NCBI GenBank assembly: GCA_963920575.1
Contig: OY986963.1
Location: 658,896-722,895 of the forward strand
Direction: 5' to 3'
DNA: 64,000 nt
Source of the DNA: Narthecium ossifragum
Taxonomy: Eukaryota > Streptophyta > Magnoliopsida > Dioscoreales > Nartheciaceae
Made by a program: the position numbers and the translations under genes. Below are positions 9,808 to 20,911 of this stretch, piece by piece; within the stretch, counting starts at the first letter, position 1; each line of letters starts with the position of its first letter. The notes under the pieces were generated by a model. That model saw only the letters and a list, made by a program, of their open reading frames with translations. It did no database searches and was not told where the DNA came from.

Positions 9808-12353
9808 ATGGCGACGAGGAATAGGACTCCGTTGTATAGAAAGTACAGAGATGCTCTTCGGAGCGTTCGGACTCCGACGGTGGCGTCTCCTTCTTTGTAT
9901 GCTGGTACTTCGTCGTCTTCTGGTGGTGGACCGGTGATCGAGCTGGTGAGCACTTCGCTGCTGCACCCTAATCGATCTTATACTCCTCTCAGCACCGAGG
10001 ACCCTGGGAACTCCAGGTCCGTTGCCTCTTGCACTCCCATTTTTTTTCCTGTGTGCTTCTATCTGCGGCATCGGTATGAATTCCTGTCTATAATAACTCG
10101 TCATTCTATTCAATCTTCTTAAGTTACTAGCTCTTTTTAGATAGTTATTGCTTTCACGCAAGTAGCGACAATTATGTTTTCAAATATAAATCATCATGTG
10201 CACTAATCACCTTTATGCAAGATTGATTAGCGATTAGCCTCTGTGATATTTAGCATATGCTCGAATGGTCCTTTTGTTTTCAACGGGAGCCAAACCTTGA
10301 AAGATATCATTTTGAGCCCTCACTTCTGCCTGCTAGGTCCCATACACACCTTGCATTATGCTTGTTTGCCCTTCCATCTCCCCTACTTTATTGGCGGAGT
10401 GCAAACCGTCAGGAGCCCTACCAGAACAAGAACAGGTCTTACAGATATAAGTGGGGCACCAATTTGTTCTATTATGCAATACTAATTTGAAGACATCAAA
10501 TACAACGGTAAGTGAATAATGAGGCCTCATCAAAATCTGAAAAGATCGCAATCACAAACTAAGTTTTGTATTATGGACTAAAGGTTTGGATAAGCAATGT
10601 GATCGCCTCTCCAATTTATATCAATTCTTAATCTGGGTAATAAAAATCTGAAAAGATCACATTCACACACTTAAGATTCGCATTACGGACCATAGGATTT
10701 GACAAGCAATGCTATTACCTCTCCTCAGTATATCAACTCTTAATCTGTGTACTGAAAATTTGTCAAAAAGGGGCTTCTTAACCAATATGAAGGAAGATCA
10801 GGTACACAACTTTTTCATCTTCACTCATGTGAGGTGTCCTTGTAGACTTAACTTAATAGCGTCATGGAGGCTCCCTAAACCTCGCAAAAGTCATTCCATT
10901 AGAGTCAACTTGGGGGCGCTGGAATAACTAAAATTTCATAGATAACAGTCGGCTGTCTTTGGACTCGGATAACAGGGAGCACCAAGCTTCTATGTATTAA
11001 AATCATGTTATTTAATACTATGCAGAAGTACTCTTTACAACTCTCTTTAATTCATCTACAAATTTTTTGGGGTGAGCTTCTTCTCTTCATCAATAACACT
11101 TTCAGGAAGAGCAGTCATATTTTTTCCAATACTCATGAGCGTGATGCTTATGTGCCAATCTAGTTTGTGATTTACTATCCCCTTGAAGCCAAAGTCAACG
11201 GGCAGCCTATATACATGGGAAATTTTTCTGCGTCATTTTTGTCATGTTTTATTTCATTTTAGAATTGTGGTCCAAAATTTAAACAGTATAACTTAATTGA
11301 TACAACACCTGGTACGATGCTATGTTATCATGATCTTGCCATCAAAAAAATTTGCTTTGCCTGGTGTAGCAGGGGTGCACCTACCGTTGGCCTTCCTCCA
11401 GCATGGGTGGATGTTTCTGAAGAAATAGCTGCAAATATTCAGCTTGCGCGTACAAAGATGTCAGACTTAGTGAAGGCTCATGCTAAGGCTTTGATGCCAA
11501 CTTTTGGAGATGGAAGAGATGATCAGCATGCAATTGAAGTCCTTACCCATGAGATAACGGATTTGTTGAAGAGATCTGAGAAGCGATTAAAGAGACTTTC
11601 TTCAAGTGAGCCTTCTGAAGATTCAAATGTTCGAAAAAATGTTCAGGTTTGATAATCTTTCAGTAAAATTAACAGCATAAGAATTCTATTTGATTTGTTT
11701 GTCAAGATTTGTAGACTCAGGGGGCTATCGATGTTATCTGAAAAAAACTTAGTATAGATTTTCTATGGCATGATTATAGATGCATATTTTTGGAGCATCT
11801 CAAATGTGTTTCTCATCTTAGAAGAAAAGCTAAAACTTGATCACGGGACATCTATTTTCAGGCAAATGTGTCAATTGTCTTCTCTTGCCAATTCTAGTTA
11901 GCGAAATCAGCCCAGAACTCTCGTCTATGAGCTAATTTGCGCCATATTTTTTAGTTTCTTATTTTAATTAGATGTCTCCCTTACCAGCTTGAGTTATGGA
12001 TTATGACGATCCAATACTTTCTTTTCAGCGATCACTTGCTACTGATCTTCAGAATCTNNNNNNNNNNNNNNNNNNNNNNNNNNNNNNNNNNNNNNNNNNN
12101 NNNNNNNNNNNNNNNNNNNNNNNNNNNNNNNNNNNNNNNNNNNNNNNNNNNNNNNNNNNNNNNNNNNNNNNNNNNNNNNNNNNNNNNNNNNNNNNNNNNN
12201 NNNNNNNNNNNNNNNNNNNNNNNNNNNNNNNNNNNNNNNNNNNNNNNNNNNNNNNNNCAGAAGAAAGGAGGAATGGTGATGTGTGCTACGGTCCTCCTTA
12301 TAATGTGCTTCGTTATGCTAGTTCTCCTCATTCTCAAGGTGATATTGTTCTGA
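9808..12353 (+). CDS. SYP4-like: SYP41/42/43-type syntaxin (trans-Golgi Qa-SNARE), interrupted by an assembly gap
   Basis: Exon 1 (9808-10016) begins MATRNRTPLYRKYRDALRSV and contains GGPVIELVS. Exon 2 (11373-11646) carries GLPPAWVDVSEEIAANIQ, KAHAKALMPTFGDG and SEDSNVRKNVQ, all hallmarks of the plant SYP4 group. Exon 3 starts at 12029 (RSLATDLQ) and runs into the N gap at 12058. After the gap, 12258-12353 encodes the C-terminal anchor (QKKGGMVMCATVLL, then a hydrophobic run) with stop TGA. The residues between, including the SNARE domain, are missing. SYP4 proteins act at the trans-Golgi network in secretory and vacuolar traffic and in defence secretion. Known members have about 320 residues, so the 200-N gap must stand for much more real sequence. 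The gene is probably intact in the plant. Identification is very strong from both ends. Confidence 0.93.
10533..10755 (+). repeat. Diverged tandem duplication, period about 111 bp, in syntaxin intron 1
   Basis: Two adjacent copies begin AAATCTGAAAAGATC at 10533 and 10644 and run in parallel through matching segments (for example AAGCAATG and CAA/CTCTTAATCTG) to about 10755. They differ at many positions, so the duplication is old. It is intronic and has no evident function. Confidence 0.7.
12058..12257. other. Assembly gap (200 N)
   Basis: Exactly 200 N interrupt the syntaxin gene between exon 3 and the C-terminal exon. Roughly half of the protein, about 150 residues and several introns, must fall here, so 200 is a nominal scaffold value and not a measured length. 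Protein predictions that read through the N run are artefacts. Confidence 0.97.
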
Positions 12354-13039
12354 TCCGGAGAGATATCCTTGCCCATTCTGATGGGAGCACACCCAAAACT
12401 ATCCCCACAGCTCCCAGTGACAATGTTATCAATGACATCAAAGCAATCTGACTTGTAGACATTACTTGGGGGCTGTGATTTGATGAGACCTAATAGCTCA
12501 TATACAAATAGGGATGGAGAGATTTGCGCAACTGTAAAGAGTACAGCAGGATTATATCAATCCGATTTTTTGTGTCATACGCACTGTAACATGGCTTCTG
12601 TTTCTAATTTAATGATTCTTTTTTCTTTCAGATCATTATTATCTTCATGTTGGTTTCAGATCATTCTATCGATAATTTGCGAGGTAGTCTCTGTTACAGC
12701 TCTCACGTTTCAAAATGATGTGCGTCAGTGTGTGCTATGGCAGTGGGAACGGGTCATGCTAAATCGACCCAATGGGCTTTGATTTCTTGAACAAAAACCA
12801 AAATTATAATATATGCATGCCCATAATGGCATCATCCTTGAATGATTCCATGGTAAATAGCCAGGCAGCCTATTAACAAAGCCCTACTGAACCCTACTTT
12901 CATCAAACACCACAAGACACCTGATAGATTCCTGGAAGTTGGATGGGATGCTGGCTCTGAGATGCTGCTATCTGAAGCAGAATAATACATCATAGGGAAC
13001 AGAAGAGGCTTTAGGCGAGAGGTTATCAACCGGAATTAA
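12354..13039 (+). other. Syntaxin 3' UTR and left part of an inverted-repeat region
   Basis: The first few hundred bases are likely 3' UTR of the syntaxin gene. From about 12895 the sequence resembles, in inverted orientation, the segment near 13680-13720 (shared cores CAAACACCACAA and AGACACCTG). Nothing coding is recognised. Confidence 0.5.
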
Positions 13040-13664
13040 TAGGAATCATTTCAAATCCAAGTATATATATATACTAGTGGGCCCCTGTCACTTGGTAAGA
13101 TAATCATTCACTAAATTCCCTATTAACTTATCCCTCCTCTCCATTAACTTCTTCATTAACTTCTTCATTAACCATCAATTAACTTCCCCCTCCACATGGG
13201 ATCACCTAGGATTAAGTCTGTCACATATGATTCACCTAAGACATAGCAGAATGGTTAAGTTATAACCATCCTTACATGACATGAATTAAATTATTTCATT
13301 GTAGGATATGTCCTGTAAGTAAAAGCTTCAAACATATAAGACCTGTGAGATATGTCCAGAACACACAAAATCTGGGGTGATAACGGCACAAGGCAAAGAT
13401 CATGAAAAGTAAGAGCTGCGAATAGATCAGGAGAGAACACGTGAAAGAAAGTTAATTTCTTTCCTGTAGTAGTTCTTGGCAAATGGCATTACATGCTCCC
13501 AGTCCTTTCCATATTCCAATAACCCCTCCTCCAGAGCTTTTGAGTTATACCCGTTGGAGTAATTAAGGATCACAGCCATCGGATGGTGGAGCTGAGAAAC
13601 AAAGATTTAGGCCTGGATTTTGTTCTATTTTCTGTGATTTTTTTTGGATTTGAAATGATTCCTA
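13040..13664. repeat. Inverted-repeat element with 21-bp perfect arms
   Basis: The 21 bases at 13040-13060 are the exact reverse complement of those at 13644-13664 (core GGAATCATTTCAAATCC). Looser inverted similarity continues outward: 12895-12935 against 13668-13720 around AGACACCTGRTAGATTCC. About 580 AT-rich bases lie between the perfect arms. This fits a decayed MITE or a small inverted duplication. No target duplication was identified. Confidence 0.6.
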
Positions 13665-13956
13665 TTCCAAACTCACAGGAATCTACCAGGTGTCTTTGTG
13701 GTGTTTGAAGCTCGATAGAAGGATTGGAAACCCAACTGAGATTTGGCGGGAATTCCTTCGTGTACTCAATGGCAGTGTCTGGGCATTGATGTGAGTGCGT
13801 TTGGTAACTCTGTAGTCGGAAGAGACGGGTCACGGGATCGATGAGTGCATGGTTTTATTTTGTTTTGAGGAATCCTCCCGCCATTATAACCCCCAGCCAA
13901 CATTATTATTGAACGCCTGTGAATAATGCCACCATATACCGTACGGACTTACATAC

Positions 13957-13957
<1 letters not shown>

Positions 13958-14002
<45 letters not shown>
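13958..14002 (+). repeat. Compound microsatellite (TA)n(GA)n
   Basis: A run of alternating TA of about 30 bases passes directly into about 14 bases of GA. A separate CT-rich tract lies at about 14186-14222. Confidence 0.9.
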
Positions 14003-14004
<2 letters not shown>

Positions 14005-14229
14005 TTGGTGCTATTGCTAATGCTAGCTAGCCTTTTGGGGTATCAACCTGATGTTGTTGCTGTATGTAAAACAGTGGCAGTCACCGAACAAAGCATTGGA
14101 GACGATTGGATGACAGCTAATAACTCACAGTGGTCTCTGCCTGCCTTGGCTCCTTTTTCTCACGTGACCGTTGGCCCTCTCCCTCTAATTCTCTCTCTCT
14201 CTAAATTCTCTCTCTCTCTCTCTAAAAAG

Positions 14230-15147
14230 AATTAATGGAAGAAGGTGGTTTGCATTAAATAAATATTGCTGCTGTTTTTCCAATCACCCCCCCGCCCCCA
14301 ACTAACTAAATGGGTGCGTCTTGTCTCCATGTCTTGGGACATGTGTGAGATTGGACGTGAGGAGGAGAATATAATAACGGTGCCTGTACACGTGTCACAT
14401 ATTCATTTGTCATGTGGGCTGTCTCCTGTTTGCCAGACTAACATGCACCGGCATCGCGTCCCGTCAACTGTCCCGCCGACGTAGCCATGCACCCATCTCG
14501 GTGGCGATGCCAGACGAGGTATCACTCTTGAATCCCCAAACCACCCCCCAAATTAGCTCGAATTTACCCAAATAGTCCACGGCTGGCACCCTTTTCGCCG
14601 TCCGATGTGCCTGCGGCCAGGAACGGACGGTGCACACCGTGGCCCACCGGAGTTATTTTTACGTACAGTGAGTCACATGATTGGCTCAGTTGGGCTTTTT
14701 AAGTGGGCTCCACTTGGGCCGTCAGTTTGAAGTGGGCCACCGGACAAGACCATTCATGAGTTTGTGGCCTCGACACGTCTGCGAGTGGCCCGGGCCAAAC
14801 TGCCAGTCCACGTCTGACCGGATTGCTCCTCTAATCCCGATTGGACTCGATCCTTTCATCCATTTTATTAGTTAGCCGAGATCTAAACTGGAATAACGTG
14901 CCACTGTGGTGTGTCCACGGAGGGTTCTACCTTCCAAGGTATGGAGCCCAACTCCTCTGGACCACACTTAAGCCCCAATCACAACCCCGATCGGCTTCTC
15001 GACAGCGCCGTGGTCCCGGCCAGGTCCGGCAGCCGCCCGGACCAACCCGGTGGGTTTTCCGGCAGTCTCCACCTGCCGGTCACGTGCACCTCCTGTCAGC
15101 AAAAGCAGCAGCAGCTGCCCATGGGTCCCACCCACTGCGAAACACTT
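14230..15147 (+). other. Intergenic, no gene recognised
   Basis: GC-richer spacer with short open frames on several frames that overlap each other and show no domain. Some segments resemble transposon debris, but no borders could be defined. Confidence 0.45.
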
Positions 15148-15293
15148 ATGATTAGGTTTCGGGTTAGTCTTTCCCTTTCGGACCTAAATCCCCGGTCCGA
15201 GTTCCAAACATGTGGGTTAATTCGGTTTTCTTTTTGTGGTCCGTCCCGCCCAGACCACAAAGCGAGGCAAATCTATGTAGCTCAGTAGCTATA
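15148..15293 (+). repeat. Dispersed direct repeat, copy 1 (about 145 bp)
   Basis: This segment and 17812-17953 are nearly the same in the same orientation. Both run from TGATTWGGTTTCGGGTYAG through TTTCGGACCTAAATCCCCGG and GTGGGTTAATTCGG to AAAGCGAGGCAAATCT. They flank 2.5 kb of nested mobile elements. The repeat family itself is not recognised. Confidence 0.8.
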
Positions 15294-15302
15294 AGCTCTC
15301 GT

Positions 15303-16650
15303 TTGGCAACGGGGGTAAGAACCGGGATTAAGGAGTTTAAGTGTCATCGGATTACGCAACAGAAATTTTTTTCAAAGTCAGAAGACCCGATGCCGGCGCC
15401 AATAACCCTCCGCCTCTTGCTTCACAACGCCGTGCACTCCTTGCACGCTTCAAGACCCACGCCTTGAAGGTTGTCGGTGTAGCAAGATTCGTCCTTAACT
15501 AGCCTTCCCTTTCGTCTTCTTCTTCTTCTTGCGCAATAGCACTCCAATAAATAAGAACACGAGTATGGCAAGGGGTATGGCCCCGTTCCTCTGTTAATGA
15601 ACAATCTTTACAAGAGAATTTCTCACAACTCTCTCTCCCTTCTAAGGTACAAAGATCACTCAAGACATAAGGAACCCCAAACCCTAACCAATGCTTAGAT
15701 GCCCCTCATCTTGGCCGCCCTACTCTTTATATAGAGAGTAGAGTTCATGACTTGTCCCAACAAGTCATGTCTCCAAGTCCTATTCAAAGTTCTAGCTTAC
15801 ATATATATCTAGGCAATAGATAAGCTTGACACTAAGTTTCCTAACGTAGCAAGATTTCCACTTGAGTTTTGACTTGCCTAAGATCGCCCCGATCCGCATC
15901 TTGACTCAAAATTGAACTCCTTCCAATTCCTTCATGTCAACAACAACTTTTCCCGGAGCCAAACTTGGTATTTGCCGCATCATCGCCTACTCTGAGTCCA
16001 ACACACGCGAGGCTTCTTGATTTGCGCGGCTACTTTTGCCTCCAAGGCAATACCGCACTGTTTGGCGCGATGTCTCCTAGTGAAACTCGAAGTCCCGCGC
16101 CAAATGAGTTTTCTTCCGTGCCAAAACAGTCTTCTCCGCGTCATTTGCTTTGGAGCTTCTAGTTCAACTAGGAATAGGAGTTTTGCTCGAGCGGTTTGCT
16201 TCCAACCGATCTTCATTGTCAGCCTAGGCAAGCCGAGTCCTAGTCCGACTCGGACCCGACTGCCCAGCGCGTCACGCACATGTTTCTCGTGTTGTGCACG
16301 CACGCTCCCCTAGCATGCAGTGCCACATCATTTATTCACTTGACCCGAGCCATCGCTCGCTTGACCCGCGCTGCACTGCATCATGATGCACCAGACTCCT
16401 TCGTTGCCCCAGTCCTCTGTGCCATGTTCAGAATGTGTCGCGTTATCTTTAAGGAAGTGTCGTCTAGCCTCGTTCAATGATGTTTGCCCGGGCTATCTTG
16501 GGGTTTACAAACTTTTCATGGCTTGGTGTGATGCACCGCGCATGGCCTAGGTTGTAGCTCGTGTCAACCCCGGCTGACTCGCGCCACGGCCCGTGTCAGG
16601 GACTCAAGGCCCTAACATTAAGGGCCCTTAACCCCATTCTTATCCCCAAA
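15303..16650. mobile_element. MITE-like remnant split by a retroelement LTR
   Basis: The left end reads CGTTTGG then GGGGGTAAGAAC and GGGATTAAGG; the right end, read on the other strand from 16650, gives CGTTTGG, GGATAAGAAT and GGGGTTAAGG. These resemble terminal inverted repeats of one small element. The LTR-like sequence at 15418-16617 lies between them, which suggests a nested insertion. Ends are approximate and no target duplication was confirmed. Confidence 0.45.
15396..16617 (-). mobile_element. Truncated LTR retroelement: LTR plus primer-binding site, minus orientation
   Basis: Read on the minus strand from 16617, the segment starts TGTTAGGGCC, passes a TATA-like CTCTATATAAAGAG (near 15724-15737) and ends near 15418. 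It is followed within about 25 bases by TTGGCGCCGG (near 15403-15394), which resembles the tRNA-type primer-binding site TTGGCGCC of Athila/Tat Gypsy elements. Only a few tens of bases of internal region remain. The distance between LTR end and primer site is longer than usual, so the exact LTR end is uncertain. No gag or pol sequence is present. Confidence 0.5.
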
Positions 16651-17640
16651 CGCTATGGGGTTAAGAGGGGTTAAACTCGAAAATGGGGTTAATCTTCTCT
16701 CTCATTTACACCCATCATGTATATTATAATATTATTTTGATATTGCCAATATATAAAAAATGATAAAATAATATATTTTTTTACATGATGTGGACCAATC
16801 ATGGTATAACATGTGACATGTGGGACCCACTTATATTAATATTTTATTATAATAATATGTTATTGGTATTATTTAATACACTACGCATAGGAAATTATTT
16901 TTACGCCCTTAGACTTTTTTATGTGCATCTGAAAATATATGCAAATATTTTTACGATGGTATAAAAATGTTTACGTGAGTAGTAACATTTTTTATGCGTG
17001 TTTGTTTTTCTACGTGCAAATATTTTTGTACGCACATAACCATTTTTGTATGCGCTTTTATGAGCGTATAAAAACTTTTGCGTACGCATAATATTATATG
17101 TATACGTATTGTATTAAATAATATTATTCATATGTTATTATAATAAAAATATTAATATAAATGGGTCCACATGTCATATTATGACTGGTCTACATCATGC
17201 AAAAATTATTTTTATTTTATATTAATTTAATAATATTATTGAAATATTATTATATTAATTTAAGTCGGTCCGCATGGGATGCATTGATGTGTACAAATAT
17301 TTTTTTAAAAAAATTATTTTAATAATAAATATTAAAATACTATTATTATATTAATATAAGTGGGTTCGTATGGGATGCATTGATGTAATATTATATATTT
17401 TATACACTTCACGTACAAACATTTGAATTACCTTAATAATTAATTCAAATGATATAATCTTAACCCACTAGCTTATCCACTATTATAATATTATATATTT
17501 TATAAATTTTATAATTCTTATCATTATTCTAAGATTAACCCACTAACTTATATCTGTTTCTGAGCCAAAAGTCAAAAATGAGTTAAATTTACTCATATTT
17601 TTTATCCCTAACCCCTTTAGGGGCCGTTTGGCTCAGGGTT
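16620..17640. mobile_element. AT-rich foldback element (large inverted repeat)
   Basis: The arm at about 16770-16885 is the reverse complement, with scattered differences, of about 17095-17215: both contain TGATGTRGACCARTCATR, ACATGTGGGACCCA-type and TATTAATATTTT-type cores. The central 200 bases are rich in short ACGCATA/TATGCGT motifs. The right half also holds a duplicated unit around ATGGGATGCATTGATGT (near 17274 and 17370). The outer ends carry TTAACCCC and GGGGTTA-type sequence. It encodes nothing and fits a non-autonomous foldback or large MITE; the superfamily is unknown. Confidence 0.65.
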
Positions 17641-17811
17641 AATGAGAGATAACCTCACTTTATCTCCACTTTTTCACCGAATATCAAAACAATGATTATA
17701 GGATTACTACTATTCTACCTACCACATTCTCTATTTTTTCTTATCATAATTTATTAACTCCAATTTTTTCTCACTCCATCTAACACTATCCCCTCTTGAT
17801 CTTATTCCCCT

Positions 17812-17953
17812 TATGATTTGGTTTCGGGTCAGGCTTTCCCTTTCGGACCTAAATCCCCGGTCCGAGTTCGAAACATGTGGGTTAATTCGGTTTTCTTTTT
17901 GTGGTCCCGTCCCGGCCCAGACCGCAAAGCGAGGCAAATCTCTGTAGCTATAA
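17812..17953 (+). repeat. Dispersed direct repeat, copy 2 (about 142 bp)
   Basis: Partner of 15148-15293, with about one difference per ten bases. It carries GGTCCCGTCCCGGCCCAG where copy 1 has lost a few bases. Confidence 0.8.
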
Positions 17954-18097
17954 AGGTTTTAGATAGCGATAAAAGATGGGTCATGGGTGGGTCCAGTGAA
18001 GCCAGGCGGAGGAGTGCCGACCAAGCAATTGGCTCGTGGCGGTGCGTTCCAAAGGAGCAAAAGGGTTTGGTGAGACATATATATCTATGATTGCCTC

Positions 18098-18132
18098 TTA
18101 TATCCATCCTATATCCATCCTATATCCATCCA
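18098..18132 (+). repeat. Short tandem repeat, 11-bp unit (TATATCCATCC)
   Basis: Three adjacent copies of TATATCCATCC. Noncoding. Confidence 0.85.
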
Positions 18133-18593
18133 ATACTCTTTTAACACAGGGAAAAAAGAGAGGGAGTGACACATTTATTCTTTAGATTGCTTCTCGACCA
18201 ATGTTTTCAGATGTGGAAACATAGTTATGGGGTTGTGGAAAAGTAAGGAGGAGTGTGTACAAACTGGGAAGGTTCCGTGTCTTATGGTGGAAGTCGTGCT
18301 ACTCAAAGTGTGAGGAGTGGTGGGGGCTCAATTCAGCTAAAGTGATGAGAACAGCTTAATTGGGGTCACCTTCTGGCGTCCACTTTGGCTGGGGTATTTG
18401 TGCATCGATCGCTCCTTCTCTTCGATCGTGGGTTGTTGGATCATGGGTGGACGTCTGGGATCAAGATCTGGCTCTATCGATCCATGCATTTGTTTACGTC
18501 AATAAAAGATCTAACAAAGCTCCCTATTAATAATGGTTTGGTCAGCATCACCGCACGGGGGAGTCCATGGCTCATGTCGTGATATATATCTAC

Positions 18594-18632
18594 ACTCAGG
18601 CACTTAGGCACTTAGGCACTTAGGCACTTAGG
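18594..18632 (+). repeat. Minisatellite, 10-bp unit (CACTTAGGCA)
   Basis: Four adjacent copies of GCACTTAG-type units, nearly perfect, which suggests recent slippage. Noncoding. Confidence 0.88.
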
Positions 18633-18858
18633 TGTGTTTTGATTCTAAACTCCAATAAAAGGGAAATGGAAGGTCTGTTTGAACATGTTTTGTGTTTTTT
18701 ATGGTCATGATGAAGTACGATAAATTTGTCAATTGTGGTGATTCAAGCCAAGCTATATGTGGTGAATTGGTGATTCAGCCCAACATGACAGCTGAAAAGA
18801 TATTTGGCATGTTACAGTTATAATTGTGACATAAAAGTTTATTCATGTAATTTGTTGT

Positions 18859-19452
18859 TAGGAATAACAATGAGGTGGGGAGGGGTGGGGTGGGGTGGTG
18901 CAGGGAAGGGTTTTCCCGTTGTCTAGCTAAAATACACATCATCCCATCCCATCCTCATATCCCTTCGCGGGACAAGCAGTTTGTCACATAACGGGCTCAT
19001 CTACATTTTTCCCCCACACCGCCCCGCGCGCGGTTGTACCCTGTCCGTTAGGGATAGGCTTAGTTTTTTGTGATTTTTTTTTTGTTGAAGATGCTAGACA
19101 ATTTCAAGCGCAAACCATGTCAAGTTATATACAATAGTATAATAGTGTAAAATATGATAGCTAAAAAATCATATAAAATGAGCAAACAATAAGTGTATAA
19201 AACACTAAAATGCAACAAATTCCAAATACAGGCTATGTTCGATATAATATATGTTCAATTTTAACTTGTACACGAGCTGAGCCGGCGGCGGGGCGGGTTG
19301 ACCAAAACCTGTCCTAACCCCAACCCCGCGGGTTAACATGTCATGTTTAAGCACACCTCGGCCCACCGACCATGTTCATTGCCCCATTTCCTCACCTCAA
19401 GCGGGGCGAGTCAAACAAGTTATTGGGCAAAGACGGCCCATTGGCATCCCTA
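18859..19452. mobile_element. Non-autonomous Ac-like hAT element (594 bp) with 8-bp target duplication
   Basis: The element begins TAGGAATAACAATGAGG and ends in GGCATCCCTA (complement TAGGGATGCC), matching the TAGGGATG-type ends of the Ac group of hAT elements. It is flanked by TTTGTTGT (18851-18858) and TTTATTGT (19453-19460), 7 of 8 identical, the hAT target length. Inside both ends the sequence is unusually G- or C-rich, as in related elements. No transposase frame is present. The mismatched target duplication and ends imply an old insertion. Confidence 0.78.
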
Positions 19453-19460
19453 TTTATTGT

Positions 19461-20640
19461 TTGGGTATGTGCTTAAGTTTCAATTGCGGTATAATACAGA
19501 ATATTAGTTTATACCTTTCTAACGCCATAGCCAGCCAGGTGCGACCAAATCGAGGCATCTATTAACCGCTTCCATTTTAACTCTGGTCAAATACAAAAAT
19601 ATTAGTTTTTGCGTTTCTAACGCAACAACATGAGTGTGGTCAAATCGAGGCACCTATTGATTGTTTTATTTCTAACGCACAAGTCGAAATTATTCCTCCA
19701 AACACGTTTATTATGAATGTGGCCGCATCTGGTCCAAAAAAAAAGTGCGTTTAAGCGTTACAAACACACACAAGCTATAATTATTATTGTACATTAGTCA
19801 TGATATTAGGGTTTGATTACCACCATACCATAATAAAAAACTCGATTTCTTTTAATTTTAGAAGAAGACTCAGTACAAGATAACAATGTATTGGTTTCAT
19901 AGAGAAATGATGATGATAAACTAACTAGTATTCAATATAGTAGGATCAAACAAAGTTAAGTAGATATTTATAGGATAAATAATCCAGCTCGTCTAGTACG
20001 AGTAAATACTCATCCAAAGGAAAGGAGGGAAAGAGAGAAACCATCATCATATATAGTTAGTTATATTTTATTGTCCTCTTCTTCGTTATTTTTGAACAGT
20101 TTTACTTAGAATTTACCTCTTCTTCGCGACAATCGAGAAGTTCCACATTGGCCAAGTGTCGTCTTCTTCGTTATAAACAACGGGGCGAGTTCCGTTACGC
20201 TCGAAACCGACCCCAGCACGACCGATGTCCCCCTTACGCGTCCCAGTCTAATTGGTCACCCAGGAAGTATGCTGTTTAGCCTCCACAGCAGATCCACCAG
20301 TCATGCCCTCCGTCAGTTCTCCGTTTAAAATGAGCCGCAGCGTAGCCTAGCTTGCAGTCCCGTCCTTCGTTGAATTCACAAAACGAACTATATTTTATTG
20401 TTTGAAGGAAGGAAAATATGGGAAAGTATTTTAATAATTATAACGAAGTTAAGAAAGATGCCCTCTTTTGCACTTGGTATTGTTTTTATACTGTTTATAT
20501 ATATCACTGCTATAGGGCAGACACTGCCTCCTTTCCCAACACACGCTCAGAAATCCAAAGCTCCAAGATAGAGACAGAGAGAGCCAGAGAGAGGCAGAGG
20601 TGGACAACGCACCCTTCTCTCTCTCTCTGTCTCTCGTCTC
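19461..20640 (+). other. Intergenic upstream of the GRF gene
   Basis: Two diverged copies of a segment of about 95 bp (around 19497 and 19590, sharing ATATTAGTTT and TCTAACGC) suggest an old tandem duplication. The rest is AT-rich and likely includes distal promoter of the GRF gene. No gene recognised. Confidence 0.5.
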
Positions 20641-20782
20641 TCTCTTAGTATATATCCATATAAAAACAAATACCTGGTTTTTTAATACGTAAAATCCTCA
20701 CACATCTCTATTAGTAGCAGAACATTGAAACCTTCACCACCCTCAGGGTATATTTTACATAAAAACCCCCCACTGTACTCAT

Positions 20783-20790
20783 CTATAAAA
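20783..20790 (+). promoter_or_regulatory. TATA box of the GRF gene
   Basis: CTATAAAA followed by a long CT-rich leader (several (CT)n runs between 20803 and 21070), a layout common in plant GRF genes. The start codon is at 21108, giving a leader of about 290 bases. Confidence 0.6.
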
Positions 20791-20911
20791 CGCCAGGTCC
20801 CTCTCTCTCTCTCTCTCTGCCTCATTCTCAGCCTATCTCTCTCTCTCTTCTTCGTTGTAAGAAGAACAGAGGGAGAGGTCTGTGTCCCTCTGTGCTATAG
20901 CCACCCCCAAA

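Noticed and set aside
12003..12451. Open frames that run through the N gap
   Set aside because: N runs have no stop codons, so the joined proteins are artefacts; only the flanking syntaxin parts are real.
17850..17885. tRNA B-box-like GAGTTCGAAAC in the 145-bp repeat
   Set aside because: No A box at tRNA spacing and no cloverleaf; not a tRNA gene.
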